Of a DNA stretch of 64,000 nucleotides, positions 1 through 12,870 are shown one piece after another. Origin of the DNA: Pseudoscleropodium purum (Eukaryota; Streptophyta; Bryopsida; Hypnales; Brachytheciaceae); the NCBI GenBank assembly GCA_963969395.1, contig OZ017795.1, positions 5,580,001-5,644,000 on the forward strand. The letters are read 5' to 3'. The number at the start of each line of letters is the position of its first letter. The first letter of the stretch is position 1. The position numbers and the translations under genes are program-made. The notes beneath the pieces are model-generated. The model saw nothing but the letters and a program-made list of their open reading frames with translations. It made no database searches and was not told the origin of the DNA.

Positions 1-3000
1 AGCCTCGAAAGAGCTCTACTTCTTTCATTGGAATACAACTTAGATACACATTCATTTTCAATAAATTCTTCAATTTTTTTAAATGCTTAAGGAGAATGTC
101 ACAATTGTCTACAAAATAGTTACAGTGAAATCCAATTTTTTGGATTGTGCAAGAGGTCTTTTTCTATTTGGATCTATTTTTCCTTGGAAGTCTTATAGGT
201 TAGGTTGGAACCATATATGGACTTATCCAAAAATAGTTTATATTCGTTTCGGGGAGGTCTTTCTAATAGGATGACTCTAATTTAATTAATAATAAACCTA
301 CTAGGACATTGCAACTACAAGATAAGAATTAAATAACTTCCTTTATCCACAAATAGATATGTATTTTCCTCACAATGGTATTTCTAATTCCACAATTTTT
401 TTCTCCCCTCTTAATAGCCACAAGGGTTGAAGCAATCTCCCAACTTATTCTTTTATATTTTTCTTTAATTTCTTTTAGTTCTGGCTTCCAATATCCAACT
501 TCGATCTTGATCTCTTTTCACCCGCTTGGATGCCAATCAATTCCACTTGTATGGTTCAATTTAACACCGGGCTTGATCACATTACATCCTCCTTTGATTT
601 TGTCTTTACTTTGAAAACCACCAAATCTTTCTCTACCAACTTGCTCTTTTTGGCCTCCTCCAAACAACTCGACTTTGTAAAATTTTGACAATTGCAAAAA
701 TTACACTTAATTTTCTCCCTCTTGAAATTGGACTTTGCCGCGTTAACACCTTCCATTTTCCTTTTGACCCTTTCAATATCAACTAAGCTCTATTCATTTT
801 TCACTCATTCTATAAATTTACTCCGATTAGACTGAAAGCACATTCTTCTTTGCTGACACAAATTGAAACTTACATAATATAATGTATAAATTGTGTTCAC
901 TTCAATTAGTTCGGTTCCACTCTCAAATAGATCACAACATTGGCCATGATCATTTCTTTTACTTCAAATTTCACACTCCAAATTGCAAATTTCACACCAC
1001 TTAGCATCAAAATCTTTCCAATTTAACATGCTACCTTTAACAGACTAAGTTTTCATTAATTCTCTTGCCACTACTCATTCCAATTTAACTTCTCAGTTAA
1101 TACATTATCCTTATTTTAATTAATCCTCATCTCCAACTTAACCACACACCAGATTCACACATTACAATTCTTCCTTCAAATTACATTTGGATAATCATTC
1201 AATTTGATCCATAATATTCACTCAGGTACACTATAATCTCTGATTTGGTTCACTTATGCGTCATCCAACTACGCCTTATTAATTGACATAGAAAAATGAC
1301 ACGCACACTTCATAGCTTTACTTCCAATTAGCAATTAAATTACCACTCGATTTAGCTTCACCATTCATGCATCCACACTGCATAATTTGGCTCTTCTTTC
1401 ACTTCATACCAACTTCATATTAGTAATATTATATTTAGATAAGTTATAGATCTAACAACTAGGAGTTATGTCTCTTAGTAGCGTTGTACCTCATAGATCT
1501 AAGGGTCACATCCTAGTAACTTGATTCTTCATGTTATCCTTCTCCTCATATATTGAGGTTGTGCTATTATTAATGTAATATTTATTTGCCTCTTTGAGTA
1601 ATATGTGTGATCTTCTTTAGCATTTTATTACTTCATAGCCCCCATTTTATACACAGGCATAATACACACATTACAATATTTGATATAACAATTTTTTTTA
1701 CTGATTGCCGAATTGGTGAACAAATTCACCATATTACAATTTGAGAGTTTGATATAGATCTTTCACTTCCTCATAGAGTCTCTCCAACTAGCTTTTGCAT
1801 TTCTCCACCACCATCTCACACAACCACTGATTAGGATTTGCACAATCTATATACAACAAACAACACACGAATTCCAATCATTGAATATGAACTTTAATTT
1901 TCACTTCAACATTTCCTAGACTCTTCCACTTCCACACATACACCCGACTTGGACATAGTAAAATCTTGATCTTCACTTACTCATAATACACTTCCAATTA
2001 GCACACTCTTGTGACCAAACTTAACACATAATCATAATTCCAACTTGACATGAAACTCGCACACAACAAGCATCCAAACACACATCCAAACAATAAAATT
2101 ACACAACCTTTGGTTGGGACTTGCATTGGACTTTCAATAGTGAGTGCCTAAAATGATGTTCCAAGCAACCCAAATAGGACTTAGCCAAACAATTAGGCTT
2201 GAACCCAACAGGAATTGCACTAATCACTCCAACTGCACAACCACACTAACTTGTCTAACTACTACTCCGACTTGATCCCCGAGCACTCACATCCAACTAG
2301 GCAATTAAGATTCACCCAACTCACTCACTTTGACCTAACTCTAGCTTTTGCCACTCATCCATGTTTGGATTCATTCATCCCATTTGCCAAACACTATATT
2401 CTTCTCCTTCAATTTTTACAATGAAATCACCAATCCAATTTGACAAACTTACATACAAACGAAACATAACCAAATACCATCAAAACATACAAAAGCACAC
2501 CAAAAACAATTTAAAAGCACTTAAAAAAAATCAAAAATTAAAACCAAATAGGCTATCTCCAAGTTTGTTGTGTTTTCTATCCCTAAGTGTTTCTCTTCTT
2601 GGTCTATTGCCTTTATGATTGCAACATGGGTGGTGCCATTTTTCATATTCACTAGGAAAATATCAATACTATTTATTGACAAGATCATAAGCAATTCATG
2701 GAAACCTATTTAGCAGACCTTAAATCATTGCCATGGCATTGAACAATATGCACAACCACAACATTCACAAATATTTGTAAATTGGAATTCAAATCAAGAT
2801 ATACATTGCCATACTCTCACCTTCTAGGTCTAAAAAACATTTCAATAAATTGAAGATACTAAAATTAATAGTTTGCCCTTGAATATTTCTTTTGTTGTAA
2901 CTATTACCACTCTTATGAATCTAATGAACTATTACCACTCTATATGTATTCTATTTATCATAAAACAAAGTCAAGCAATACTATTACTAGACTCATCAAT

Positions 3001-6000
3001 TAGTCCCATTAAGTTATATCTTCTTTGTTTGATCAATATAAAATCTAGGAACCATTTTGGATAAAAGTGGTTACAATAGGTTAAATAAATGAAATGATTC
3101 ATAATTTGATACATGTAACAATTCAAACTTGTAGAAAGATTTGACTTTGAATTTGCTTTAAGGTAGGAGAATATGTCTATAAAGCTTATAATAAATAGAG
3201 ATCTTACCAAATTTGAAATCGATGCACATCAAGCAGAAAATCTCTCTATCTACACATTCAATTAAATTCTTTATATTGATGACAAAAAACATAGTTGATC
3301 ACTCAAATGTACACTATGATGATTTTTCAAATTTGAAGTGGCTTTCAACGTTTGTCAATTCCAACAGTCATGAAAGTAGAACATGTTCTAATAGAGAAGA
3401 AAAATGCCCACATAGATCCAAGTGGTCCAAGTCATATTAAAAAGAAAATTTGAAGACATTTGAGTTTGGAGACATTAGCCTTTAAAGGACATTTCATGTT
3501 GTAGACAAATTTTAGGCAAAAGTAGAAATTTTAAGAAAAGAAAGCTATTAGGGACCCCTTTAGTAGGAAAAAAAATGGAATTAAAGTTAGTTTTTAAGTT
3601 AAAAGATATTCAATAGTGTAAACAAGGTTACTATAGTTAGGATGGATGAAAAATTAAAATTGAATAATTAAAATTAAAATAGGATGAATGAGTTATGACT
3701 TTAGGTCACACTTTTTTAAGTGAAGTATGACCAATCACCACTGCCATCATAAATTTTGTTTTTTTAAAGAATTTTTTTAGTTGTATGTAGTGGCATCAAC
3801 TCATTCATTGTAAGTTTTCAAGTTTAATATATTATTTTTTTGCAAACTTTGAGTCTATATTTAAATTTGTGAATTTTGAGGAGGAAGCTGTGAGTATCTA
3901 CCGTGTTTTTTTTTTGTACTAGGAGCATTTGTAAACTCATGTGAATTATCTAGATATACAATTTAAGTCATTTGGGTTGCATAGAACCTGATTCAAGTTT
4001 CTTTTGTGAGATTGACGATTCAAATTAGTGTGAGTTATAAGACATTAGAAATTACAAGAGTGAATTTTTGGACGATGAAATTTGGTCTAATTAAAAGGAT
4101 TTGAAGTGAACAAGTGACAAACTACAACTTGAAGGTGCAAACAAATTATGGTGTGTAATTGGAAGAACAAGAAGTGAAAATTCAACGCGAAGTGTTCAAC
4201 TGTATGTAACAATCTTGATCAAAGAAGTAGACGAATCTGAGTTTGGAAAGTAGGAGAATTAGCGAAGATTTGACCAAAATTTCCCCTCCAAAATTAGATC
4301 CCTCATGACTCAAATTTAGTCAAGTATTGGAACGATCAACTAAGTCTCAAGAAATTTGGATTCTAGAAACGCTTGAATATTGCAATGAAATAGGAGAATT
4401 TGGCGCCTATCAAAACATCAAAATTCCACCAATTAATTGAATTTGTAAGTTTAGGGAGAGTGAAAAGATCAAATTGATTGATTGTATAAACAAATTTGGG
4501 CAAATTGATCAAAGATTTGCAACCCAAATTGAGTCATGGAAGTTGCTACTCTGCTTGGTCCAACCTCTTCCACAAACATCCAAATTCTACAAGTTTGCAC
4601 CAATTAGTTATAGAGAAGGGTTGTGTAAGTTGAAACTGAGTAATTGACTGTGATTCAAAAGCAAATTTCAATAGCTTTGTTTGCAATTTGGGAATTCAGA
4701 GAGAGGAGCAATGTTTGTGACCTGACCTTCTTCACTGAAGTATCAAAATTTTAAAAATTGCTCAAATTCACTAGTTGGAGAAGGTGTGCCTTCTATTGTT
4801 GAAGAGAAGAAGAAAAATCAGTCCAAATGAGTGTTGAAATATCTCAAATTGGACAAAAACTGCATAAGTTATTAGATGCCAAAGTTGATGGCTATAATTT
4901 GACAAAATTAGGGATTCAACAGTTTGTGGAAGCTGCAAGGCTATAGATTCCGAAGAACGGACATTGGGCCTTTTCTCATGGTTTTAGGTCTCAAACCTTT
5001 GTTTATATAGTTTTGTGCATGTTTATAGTTGCAGTTGTTGCCATAGGACCGTAATCCTTAGTTTTAGGCTCATTGCTATGGAGATGGAGATGATTTCCAT
5101 AGCCTTAGGGGTCAAACCACGGTTATAGGTCTTACCGCATGCTAATAGGTCTATAGACCACAATTTAAAGCTATTTTTTTTAACATTTTACAAATTTCAA
5201 ATGTTTAGTTTTAGTTTCTCCAAGTTTGGTTGATTTGCAAATTATTTTAATATTTTAGTCTTATATTTCTTTAAATTTAGTGCAAATGATAATTTATAAT
5301 AATATTTTTGTTTGAATCAATAGTGTTCATAGAAATTGGACAAGTTGACCCATTAGAAGAGTTTTGGGGGGTCCAGAAGCCTATTTTGGGCCTATTCATC
5401 ACAATGAAGGGAACGGCCCATTATTAGAATTTTCTTTTTCATTAAATTTTTAAATTTTTAAAAAAAAACTCCAAATGCAAAAAAAATTTAAAATTGGTCA
5501 ATGACGTGGTAGAGTCTCAGCCATGTCAGACCGCTACACCAAACCTATTTCCTGCGTTCGTAGGCTGTGATAACTTGTAGGCATCCAGAGGCCTCAAAAA
5601 TCTTCTAATGATTTGATAATTTGACCTCAAAGAATTGTAAAAAAACTTAAGGAGCTAACAAAATTTAGGTATAAAACCTAAATTCACCATACTTTGCATT
5701 AATTGGGACAATTGGAAGTAGAATTGATAAACTTAGACATTTTGCATTCACTTTGCTCATGGTTAGCACTTATTGGACCAATTGATCCAAACACATAAAA
5801 TAATATAATTAATAAATTACATGTAATATTTTAAGAATATTATCTTAGAATGATTAGGTCCTAGAGCATTCATTGCATAAGACGATTTGCCCAAACCTGA
5901 GGTTTTGACTAGACTATTTGATTACCTTATAGAATCCTAAATAGAATTGAGACTTCATACATTGTATCTACATAAATTGGTAAAAGACTGGCCACCAAAT

Positions 6001-6048
6001 CATAACCGTGGAAATAAGAGTGAAAACCTATTCTGTAGTCAAATAATA

Positions 6049-6085
<37 letters not shown>

Positions 6086-7790
6086 TATTTTCTTGTATTT
6101 TTCAATACATGTGACCTTAATTATACAAAATTTAAACTCATTGAACTTTTCTTAATATTTATCCCCTTATATTAGTAATCCTTGAGTTATGTTAAATAGA
6201 CAAAATTTACATTATATATATCTAGGTTTGCTCAAACTTCATTAGATTTCTACATTAAAACATAAATTTCAAAATTTTATTATTTTAAAAGTGTAATAAT
6301 ACATGTCTTAAATTTAATCTCATTTTTTCATAATTAAAAGCATTGAATTGAATTTCTAATGATTTCTTAAAGATATTTTTTTAGTAAAAATCATAGTAAT
6401 TACAAAAATGTTTAAAATTTTATGAAATTTTATGAAAAATGTATATAATAGCGACAAAAATTATGGTGTAATTGATATATTCCTAGAGCTCACACTAAGA
6501 GAAATTTGATAGAAAAACTTCAAAAGTGGTGTATTTTGAACTTTCAAGATGCTATCCTCAAAGTGTCGCAAAAATTACAATTTTAAAAATTTTGAACAAA
6601 TTTAATATGGAATGAAAAGTAGATCATTGGAACTACATTTTTTTGGTTAATCTTGAAAACATTTTAAATTAAGAACTATGTGGAAATTCAGGATTTGACT
6701 ATCAAAATGCACGTCATGCTTGCAATATTCCTTAAGGATTAAGGCAACAAGTTACAATGGGCATGGACGTCTAAACTTGCATCCTTTGAATGCATATGGC
6801 TTTTGATCACATCTTTTAAATTTGCAAAAACTTTCAACAAAGTTACAAGCGCGATTGTTGTAGGCATTAGAGGCCAACAACTTCAACAACATTGTTTCTT
6901 TAATTTGTAAAGCAAGGGCCATAGCAGAGAGAAGTCCTTATTTTAATCTCATCAAACGGCTATTGATTTTACATTGAGGGGCCAAAAGAGGGCTACCTAC
7001 CTCTTCTGAAGAGGTACTTTATTGTGGTTGTACTCACATGCTTCATTATAAATTTTGATTGGTGACACTTTTGACCTAAAAAGTTGTAGAACTTACATTT
7101 ATGTCTATCATTCCTCAAGATTGAATCATCAAGCTTATACTATATGTAAAATTTGGAAACAATTTTGAACTTCCTTGACATGCTTCAAAATTGCGGAGAA
7201 ATCAAATGATAGTAGTAAGTATGTGTACTTGAAGTTATACCCATGTGGTCGCACCTATATAAAATTCAGCATGTTGTTAAGAATACAAATCAATACTATT
7301 TGTTGAAGCACATAAAAATGCTCAAAAGCAATGCCAAACCCTTCACAAGAGACTTAAAAAAATTGTGGACAACAAATTGCATAAATACATAATAGGAGTT
7401 ATAATAATACTAAAGGATTACAATTAAACACATATGTGGTTGAAATATATTTTATATCTAAATACATGTTGACTTAATTTGTCCTAAGATATTTATAAGA
7501 CTATGAAAGTTGTAGTCATAAAAATGGATATTGGTGAATTAAAACAAAACTCCATGCACTAAAATGATTCCAATAAATTCAATACTTCTTGAAATCATCT
7601 AAAAATTTACCACAAAAAAAAGATATGACACAAAACAATCATTATGAAATCTATATTAACTAATAACCTAGATTACTTAGATTAGTAATTAAGAGATGCA
7701 ATGCTCCAGCTTCTAAAAGAGTGCAAGCATCACATAAATTTATATATATAATCCTTTCATCTCTCATTACTATTATGAATATATTTCCTT
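1..7790. other. Gene-free AT-rich stretch with strand skew
   Basis: I see no coding frame with family resemblance, no intron-exon structure and no RNA gene here. The top strand is C-rich and G-poor from about 1.0 to 2.6 kb and becomes G-richer than C from about 3.4 to 5.0 kb. This may mark old transposon DNA in opposite orientations. The stretch just before 7795 should be the 5' LTR of the following copia element, but I cannot define its left end because no 3' LTR is available for comparison. Confidence 0.6.
6051..6086. repeat. (TA)n(CA)n microsatellite
   Basis: A run of alternating TA passes directly into about a dozen CA units. It is a compound dinucleotide microsatellite in intergenic DNA. 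Confidence 0.95.
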
Positions 7791-7808
7791 CAATATGGTA
7801 TCAAAGTC

Positions 7809-9350
7809 ATGTGCTTCCCTCCAACCTCTAGAGCTAAATGCTCTAGTGAAGATGTTTTTGATTTATTCACCATAGAAGAAGAAAGAAGTGAAGTTGAATC
7901 CATGTTACAAGTAATCAATGGATTTTTTCAAATTTTGACTAAACCACTCGAACAAGTACGTCTAGAACTTGTAGAAAACAAACAACAATTGGAACATGCA
8001 AATATTACATATGGAATCTGAAATGCTCTTGCAAATTTTCTTGATGCTTTAGGATACTTTGATGACCTAAACCCTCAGTTTTTTATTGATGAAGAAAGTT
8101 TCTTAGACCCTCTGACCATTCACCCACAACTCAAAAAATATAATAATGGTTTTATTATAACATTTAAGTTCTTGAATTAAAGAAATAATATTCAAATCAA
8201 ATGGACCAATGTCCAAACCTTAATTATAATTGTATATCCAACAATATAGTTTTCAATGATGGCAAATTCAACATCATTAAATTCCTCTTCCAAAGTATTT
8301 CAGTAGAAAAGTTAAAATAACATTGATTATAAGTTATAGAGCATAAAATTGAATTACTTCTTATCTTAAATGATTGTTTTACAATTGTGTATACTGCTGA
8401 ACCCAATCATGGAAATGCAAATTTTATTGCTCAACATACTTGAAAACTAAAAGATAATAAAGCATGTACTACCATATTGTTATATTGTGGAGAAAAACAA
8501 TTCAATGCTATTAAAATGCTTAAAACATCCAAGGTTGTTTGGTATAAATTAAAAAAAAATCATCAACAAACTCATACTACTACACAAATAACAACCCAAA
8601 AAATTTATCATAATTAACTATGGTAGAAAATACACCAATTATTGAATTTATTGAAGAATTTAAAGATTTCATTGATGAAATATCAATTTTAAGTTTTACC
8701 AATCCTAAAAAACAACAAAATATGTACTTACTAGCTAGGAGTTCTTTTTCCTTTATGGAGACCCTTTGTATCATCATAAAGTGCACATACTAATAAAAAA
8801 AAATTTAATCTAATTTCATGAATATTAGAAGGAGCTATCAATGAGAAATTATAAAGATTTCCAACAAAATACAAATACTTAACTTGGAGCATTCTTAGCA
8901 AAATATCAACATTAAAGTAATAGTTGGAAAATCAAAGACTTATATTAAATATTATTATTCAAATAATCCAAAATTTATAAATTCAATGATTATCAAATTT
9001 GGTAATACATAAAGAAATAAAAAATTTAATTGTACAAACTTGTTACCATGTCATTATTGTAGCAAACCTAGCCATATAAGACCTAATTGTATACAATCAA
9101 CACAAAATAAAGTAAATAGAATGTATAAATCCCATGTCAATTAAACAAATTTGATATTAAATGAATCCTCTCATTCAATGTTCAAGAAATATGAACCATT
9201 ACATTCATTTATGGTTGTTATTAAGGATCAATTGGTGGATTTACACACATGGTACCTTGATTTTGGTGACACACAACATATAATGCATGTAAAAAGATTA
9301 TTTTATAAGCTACAAAAATATACATTTTCCTTTAAAAGTTTCCTTTTGTG
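7809..9350 (+). pseudogene. Copia gag and protease remnant
   Basis: This is the 5' part of the retrotransposon polyprotein, broken by several stops. A short open piece at 7809-8021 has a gag-like helical composition. A CCHC zinc knuckle reads C-HY-C-SKPS-H-IRPN-C at 9049-9090, with exact CX2CX4HX4C spacing; in this family it binds RNA in the virus-like particle. At 9250-9282 the frame reads WYLDFGDTQHI, aligning with the copia aspartic protease motif WxLDSGAxxH. The catalytic DSG is changed to DFG and the following A to D, so the protease is dead as well as disconnected. Confidence 0.85.
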
Positions 9351-9654
9351 ATGATGAGACCCATAAAGTTATAGGTTTAGGTGTGATTCAAATACATGTC
9401 TAGCAATGGAGAGACTACCATAATATTTGATGTACTAGGTAAACTAGCATTAGCAAAAAGTTTAAATTTTAGTATTTAAAATGACAAAGTATTTAATTCT
9501 TTTATAATTATTGTATTATAAAATATAAAAATATAAATCATGAATTAATTGAAATTAGATTTAACAGAAGAAATTATCAATATCTACTTGCTTACAAATT
9601 GATTACACAAAATTCTTTTCAATGGCCATCATATAAACAACACATTTGATGCTA

Positions 9655-10255
9655 TGAAATGGCATTATAGACTTGGACATTTGAATAGATTTTTATTGCA
9701 AAATATGATAAAACATAATATGGTTAAAGGTATTCCTAATAATTTTTCTACATTCATTTATTGTGAAAACAAAATTGATTTTCTCTAGGAGCATCAACTT
9801 TTATGCTTGTAGTGTGTTGGAATTGGTACATTTAGACATTTGTGGGTCAATGCAAACCTCAACATTTAAACAATTTACTTCTTATTACTTTGTTACATTC
9901 ATTGATGATTATTCTCACTTTACAATGGGTTTTTTTTTTCAAAAAGAAGTGTAAATTTTTTCTAAATTTAAAATTTAAAAATCATTGGTTGAAAATTTAA
10001 TAAAAAATTTAAGATCTAATAATGGAGGAGAATACAAGTCTATTGCATTTATGGATTTTGGTGGAGAACATGGCATAGCTTATTAATTCACAAACTCTTA
10101 TACTCTAGAGCAAAATTGTGTGCCTAAAAGGAAAAATTACAATTATGTTGAATTGGTTAGTTCTATGCTTCAAATAGTTAAACTTCCCAATTATTAGGTA
10201 GATGCTATTGCTACTACTTGCTACATCTAGAATCATTCAATTACATCTAGTTTTT
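9655..10255 (+). pseudogene. Copia GAG-pre-integrase and integrase remnant
   Basis: The frame at 9660-9686 reads WHYRLGHLN, the start of the GAG-pre-integrase zinc domain. From 9817 it reads LELVHLDICG and then FVTFIDDYSH (about 9891-9920), which are the first catalytic aspartates and surroundings of a copia integrase core. Near 10008 it reads LRSNNGGEY, matching the family's LRSDNGGEY, with the second catalytic Asp replaced by Asn. YTLEQNCVPKRKN follows, matching the region around the catalytic Glu. Stops at about 9952 and 10084 and frameshifts break it. Integrase would insert the cDNA; this copy cannot. Confidence 0.87.
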
Positions 10256-11029
10256 AAAATAAAAACCCTTTTAATTATATGGTGTGATTAAATATCCAAC
10301 CTTAGTTATTTGAAATATTTAGATCACTTTATTATGCCCATGTGCTAGAAGAAATTTGTAAAAAAATTAAATGTCAAAAGCCATAAAGGCATCTTTGTGG
10401 GTTATAGCAAATAAAAAGGTGTCAAAGGATATATATTGTACAATTGTATTAATAGAAAATATTTTACCAGTCAACCTATTACCTTTTAAGGAAGAGATAA
10501 TATTTCCATTCACTATAACAAACAACAAAGATTCATCAAATATAAATGAAAGATTATAATCTAACTATGCATACAAACATTGATAAGGATTTTATGAAAA
10601 TTTATGATGAGTTTTCACTATATCCACGATCTAATCAAGCTCCATTACATCAACAACCTATGCAAAATCTACAACTATAGCCACTTGTTTAGATTGAACC
10701 ACAAGATCCAATAGAATAGGATTTGTAATCAAGATCTCTTAGCTTTTGGCATTCAAAGAGATAGTGTATTAGAGATAAAAATGATAATTTTTGACATAAA
10801 ACATGTGTTAGAATTATCACTTCCAAATGATGATGAATTTGATCCTATCAGTACATCAAATCTTCTATCTCCAACCTCAACTACTACAAAATGTCCAACA
10901 AGAAAAACACAAAATCAAATGCCTACCAAATATTCAAATATCTTATAAAGTATTTAGAAAATTATCTACTACTACCAAATCCAAATGCACCAACTTCTAT
11001 TCATGAAGCTTTGAATAGAATTGATGTTG

Positions 11030-12400
11030 AAAATAAAAAAGACGTTGGATGAAGAATACAATTCTTTAATGAAAAAAATATATGGATATTATTACACTTA
11101 TCTCTAAGATGATCAATATTTAGTTGTAAGTAGATATTAAAGAAAAAATATAATGCTCATTGTGTAATTATTTGATATAAAGCTAGATTAGTAGCTTGTA
11201 GTTTTTCTAAAAGCAAGGACTTGACTATGATGAAACTTTTTCACCAATGGTTAGAATCAGTTTACTAAGAATTCTATTAGCTTTAGCTACCATTTACAAT
11301 CTTCAATTCATATCCATCAATTTTATATAAGGATTGTATTTCTTTATAGTCAAATTCTTAAAGACATGTGTATGGCACAACCTAAGGGATATATTAAATC
11401 TGAAATTAAATATATGGTTTTCAATTTAATCAAAACTATATAGGGATCAAAACAATTTGCTTGCATGTAGTATGGATATATTCATTTGATGAATATCTTA
11501 TTGCAAATGATTCATTAAAGGAATTAATAATACCAGAATTTCTATTAAAAATAATTTGTACATAAAAATAATTCATTTTGGCCTTATATGTGGATAATTG
11601 TACAATAATAATTAATAATTTACATTTTCCAAACCAGAAGAACTCTTGCTGTAGATTTTGAAATGACAAATGAAGGCCCAATCAATGACAACAACAAATG
11701 TTTAGGTACAACAATAAAAAATATATAAAAGACAAGTCTCTTTCTACATCTCAAACTAAAAACCTTATAAAGATCTTTAGGAGATTTAATATATTTGATT
11801 GTATGTGGGCATCTACACTTCAAAAACATGAGCAAAATTAACAAAGGACATGGGCCCTACTGAACCTAAAGAAATTGAAGCTATATGAAAGATATACCGT
11901 ATTCAATTACTATTGGTTGCCTTATAAATATACTATAACAACAACAAGAATTGATTTAGCATATTCTAATACCCAAGCTAGAAAATTTATAGCAAATCCA
12001 TGTTCAACAATTTGATCTACTATTCAAAGATGTACTAAAGGAACTTTGGATTTCAAAATTACTAATAGATACGGAATTGGATTCCTAATATATCTACATT
12101 ATTAAATTAAAGGCCACTCTCACTTTAATTGAACTAGTGATGAAGATTCAAGAAAATCAATATGAAGTTATATTTTTTCCTTTGAGTGGTGGTCCTATCT
12201 CTTCACAATATCACCATCAACCAGCTCTTACTTTATCAATAAACATAGATTGAGTATACTGCAAAAGAATTAGGATTAGTAGAAAAAGATGTGATGTGGA
12301 TCTAATAATTAATGACAAAAATTGGATTTATTCAAATGGAACCATTACCTATATATTGTTACAATTAAAGTCAACAACAATTCCAAAACATCTAGAGCAA
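11030..12400 (+). pseudogene. Copia reverse transcriptase and RNase H remnant
   Basis: At 11176-11214 the frame reads YKARLVACSFSKS, then after a frameshift YDETFSPMVRISLLR and LLALATIYNLQF (about 11228-11310), which are the fingers and palm of copia reverse transcriptase. MAQPKGYI appears near 11370. The catalytic YVDD box is seen as YVDN at 11586-11597. RNase H sequence (DEDSRKS, SYIFSFEWW) lies at about 12137-12190, and the final part fades near 12.4 kb. Many stops are present. The RT palm is the best-preserved piece and best for subfamily placement. Confidence 0.87.
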
Positions 12401-12419
12401 AAATGTTGGATTAATGAAT

Positions 12420-12870
12420 GATGGGTGTCCTTTGATTTTTAGCATTTTCTTCAAACTCTACATGCATCTTGCCTCAAATTGCAATTTGTTGTTCAACATC
12501 TCTATCTATCCAATCTTTCTTCTCCTTCGTATCTTCTTCTTCATCACTTTTCTAGCTCTATTCTTGGCTAAAGCCTTCTTCTTTCTAGGTCAACCTTTTC
12601 CCTTCTTTGTAGGCTCTACAATTTGACAATCTTCTTGTTCTTCTTCCTTCTTTTGACATCTAAGTAATTTGTTCTCACATGGTTCACATTTTCCAATCAA
12701 GGCCCTCGTAGTTGAAGAAGAATATTGAATGTAGGACTTGAAAGGCACTCATCCTTTGACTTGGAAGACCAAAAAATTCTCACTACCCACATACTACTCT
12801 TTCTAGCTACAAGTGAATGGAAGGTGCAAGAAACTAGCCATCTTTGAAGAAAAAAATAACAAATAGTGAA
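12420..12870 (-). pseudogene. Broken lysine-rich coding fragment, unknown
   Basis: Read on the minus strand, this interval gives a protein-like string in one frame with a few stops. It runs from about 12.85 kb with pieces such as ENFLVFQVKG and SSTTRALIGKCEPCENKLL. An acidic stretch (QKKEEEQEDCQ), a very basic one (KKKALAKNRARK) and, after a frameshift, DVEQQIAI and HVEFEENAKNQ follow. The CxxC pair and charged tracts look like an old nuclear or transposon protein. I do not recognise the family. Its position just past the copia 3' end suggests a separate insertion. The call rests on composition and continuity only. Confidence 0.35.

Larger units (their letters stand above)
7795..12400 (+). 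mobile_element. Degenerate Ty1/copia LTR retrotransposon body
   Basis: The element starts with a primer-binding-site-like sequence at 7796-7811 (TGGTATCAAAGTCATG, the usual copia match to initiator tRNA-Met). It then gives the copia order gag, protease, integrase, reverse transcriptase, RNase H on the plus strand. Integrase lying before reverse transcriptase separates copia from gypsy. Many stops and frameshifts interrupt every domain, so it cannot be active. The RNase H region fades out near 12.4 kb and I find no polypurine tract or 3' LTR, so the 3' end appears deleted or too eroded to see. Without both LTRs its age cannot be read from this window. Confidence 0.88.

Noticed and set aside
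1..7790. CRISPR-like or regularly spaced repeat array
   Set aside because: No regularly spaced direct repeats were seen anywhere in the window, and the DNA is eukaryotic.
12414..12626. Plus-strand hydrophobic frame of 70 codons
   Set aside because: It is the complement of the lysine-rich minus-strand fragment. Its hydrophobicity comes from reading poly-purine DNA backward.
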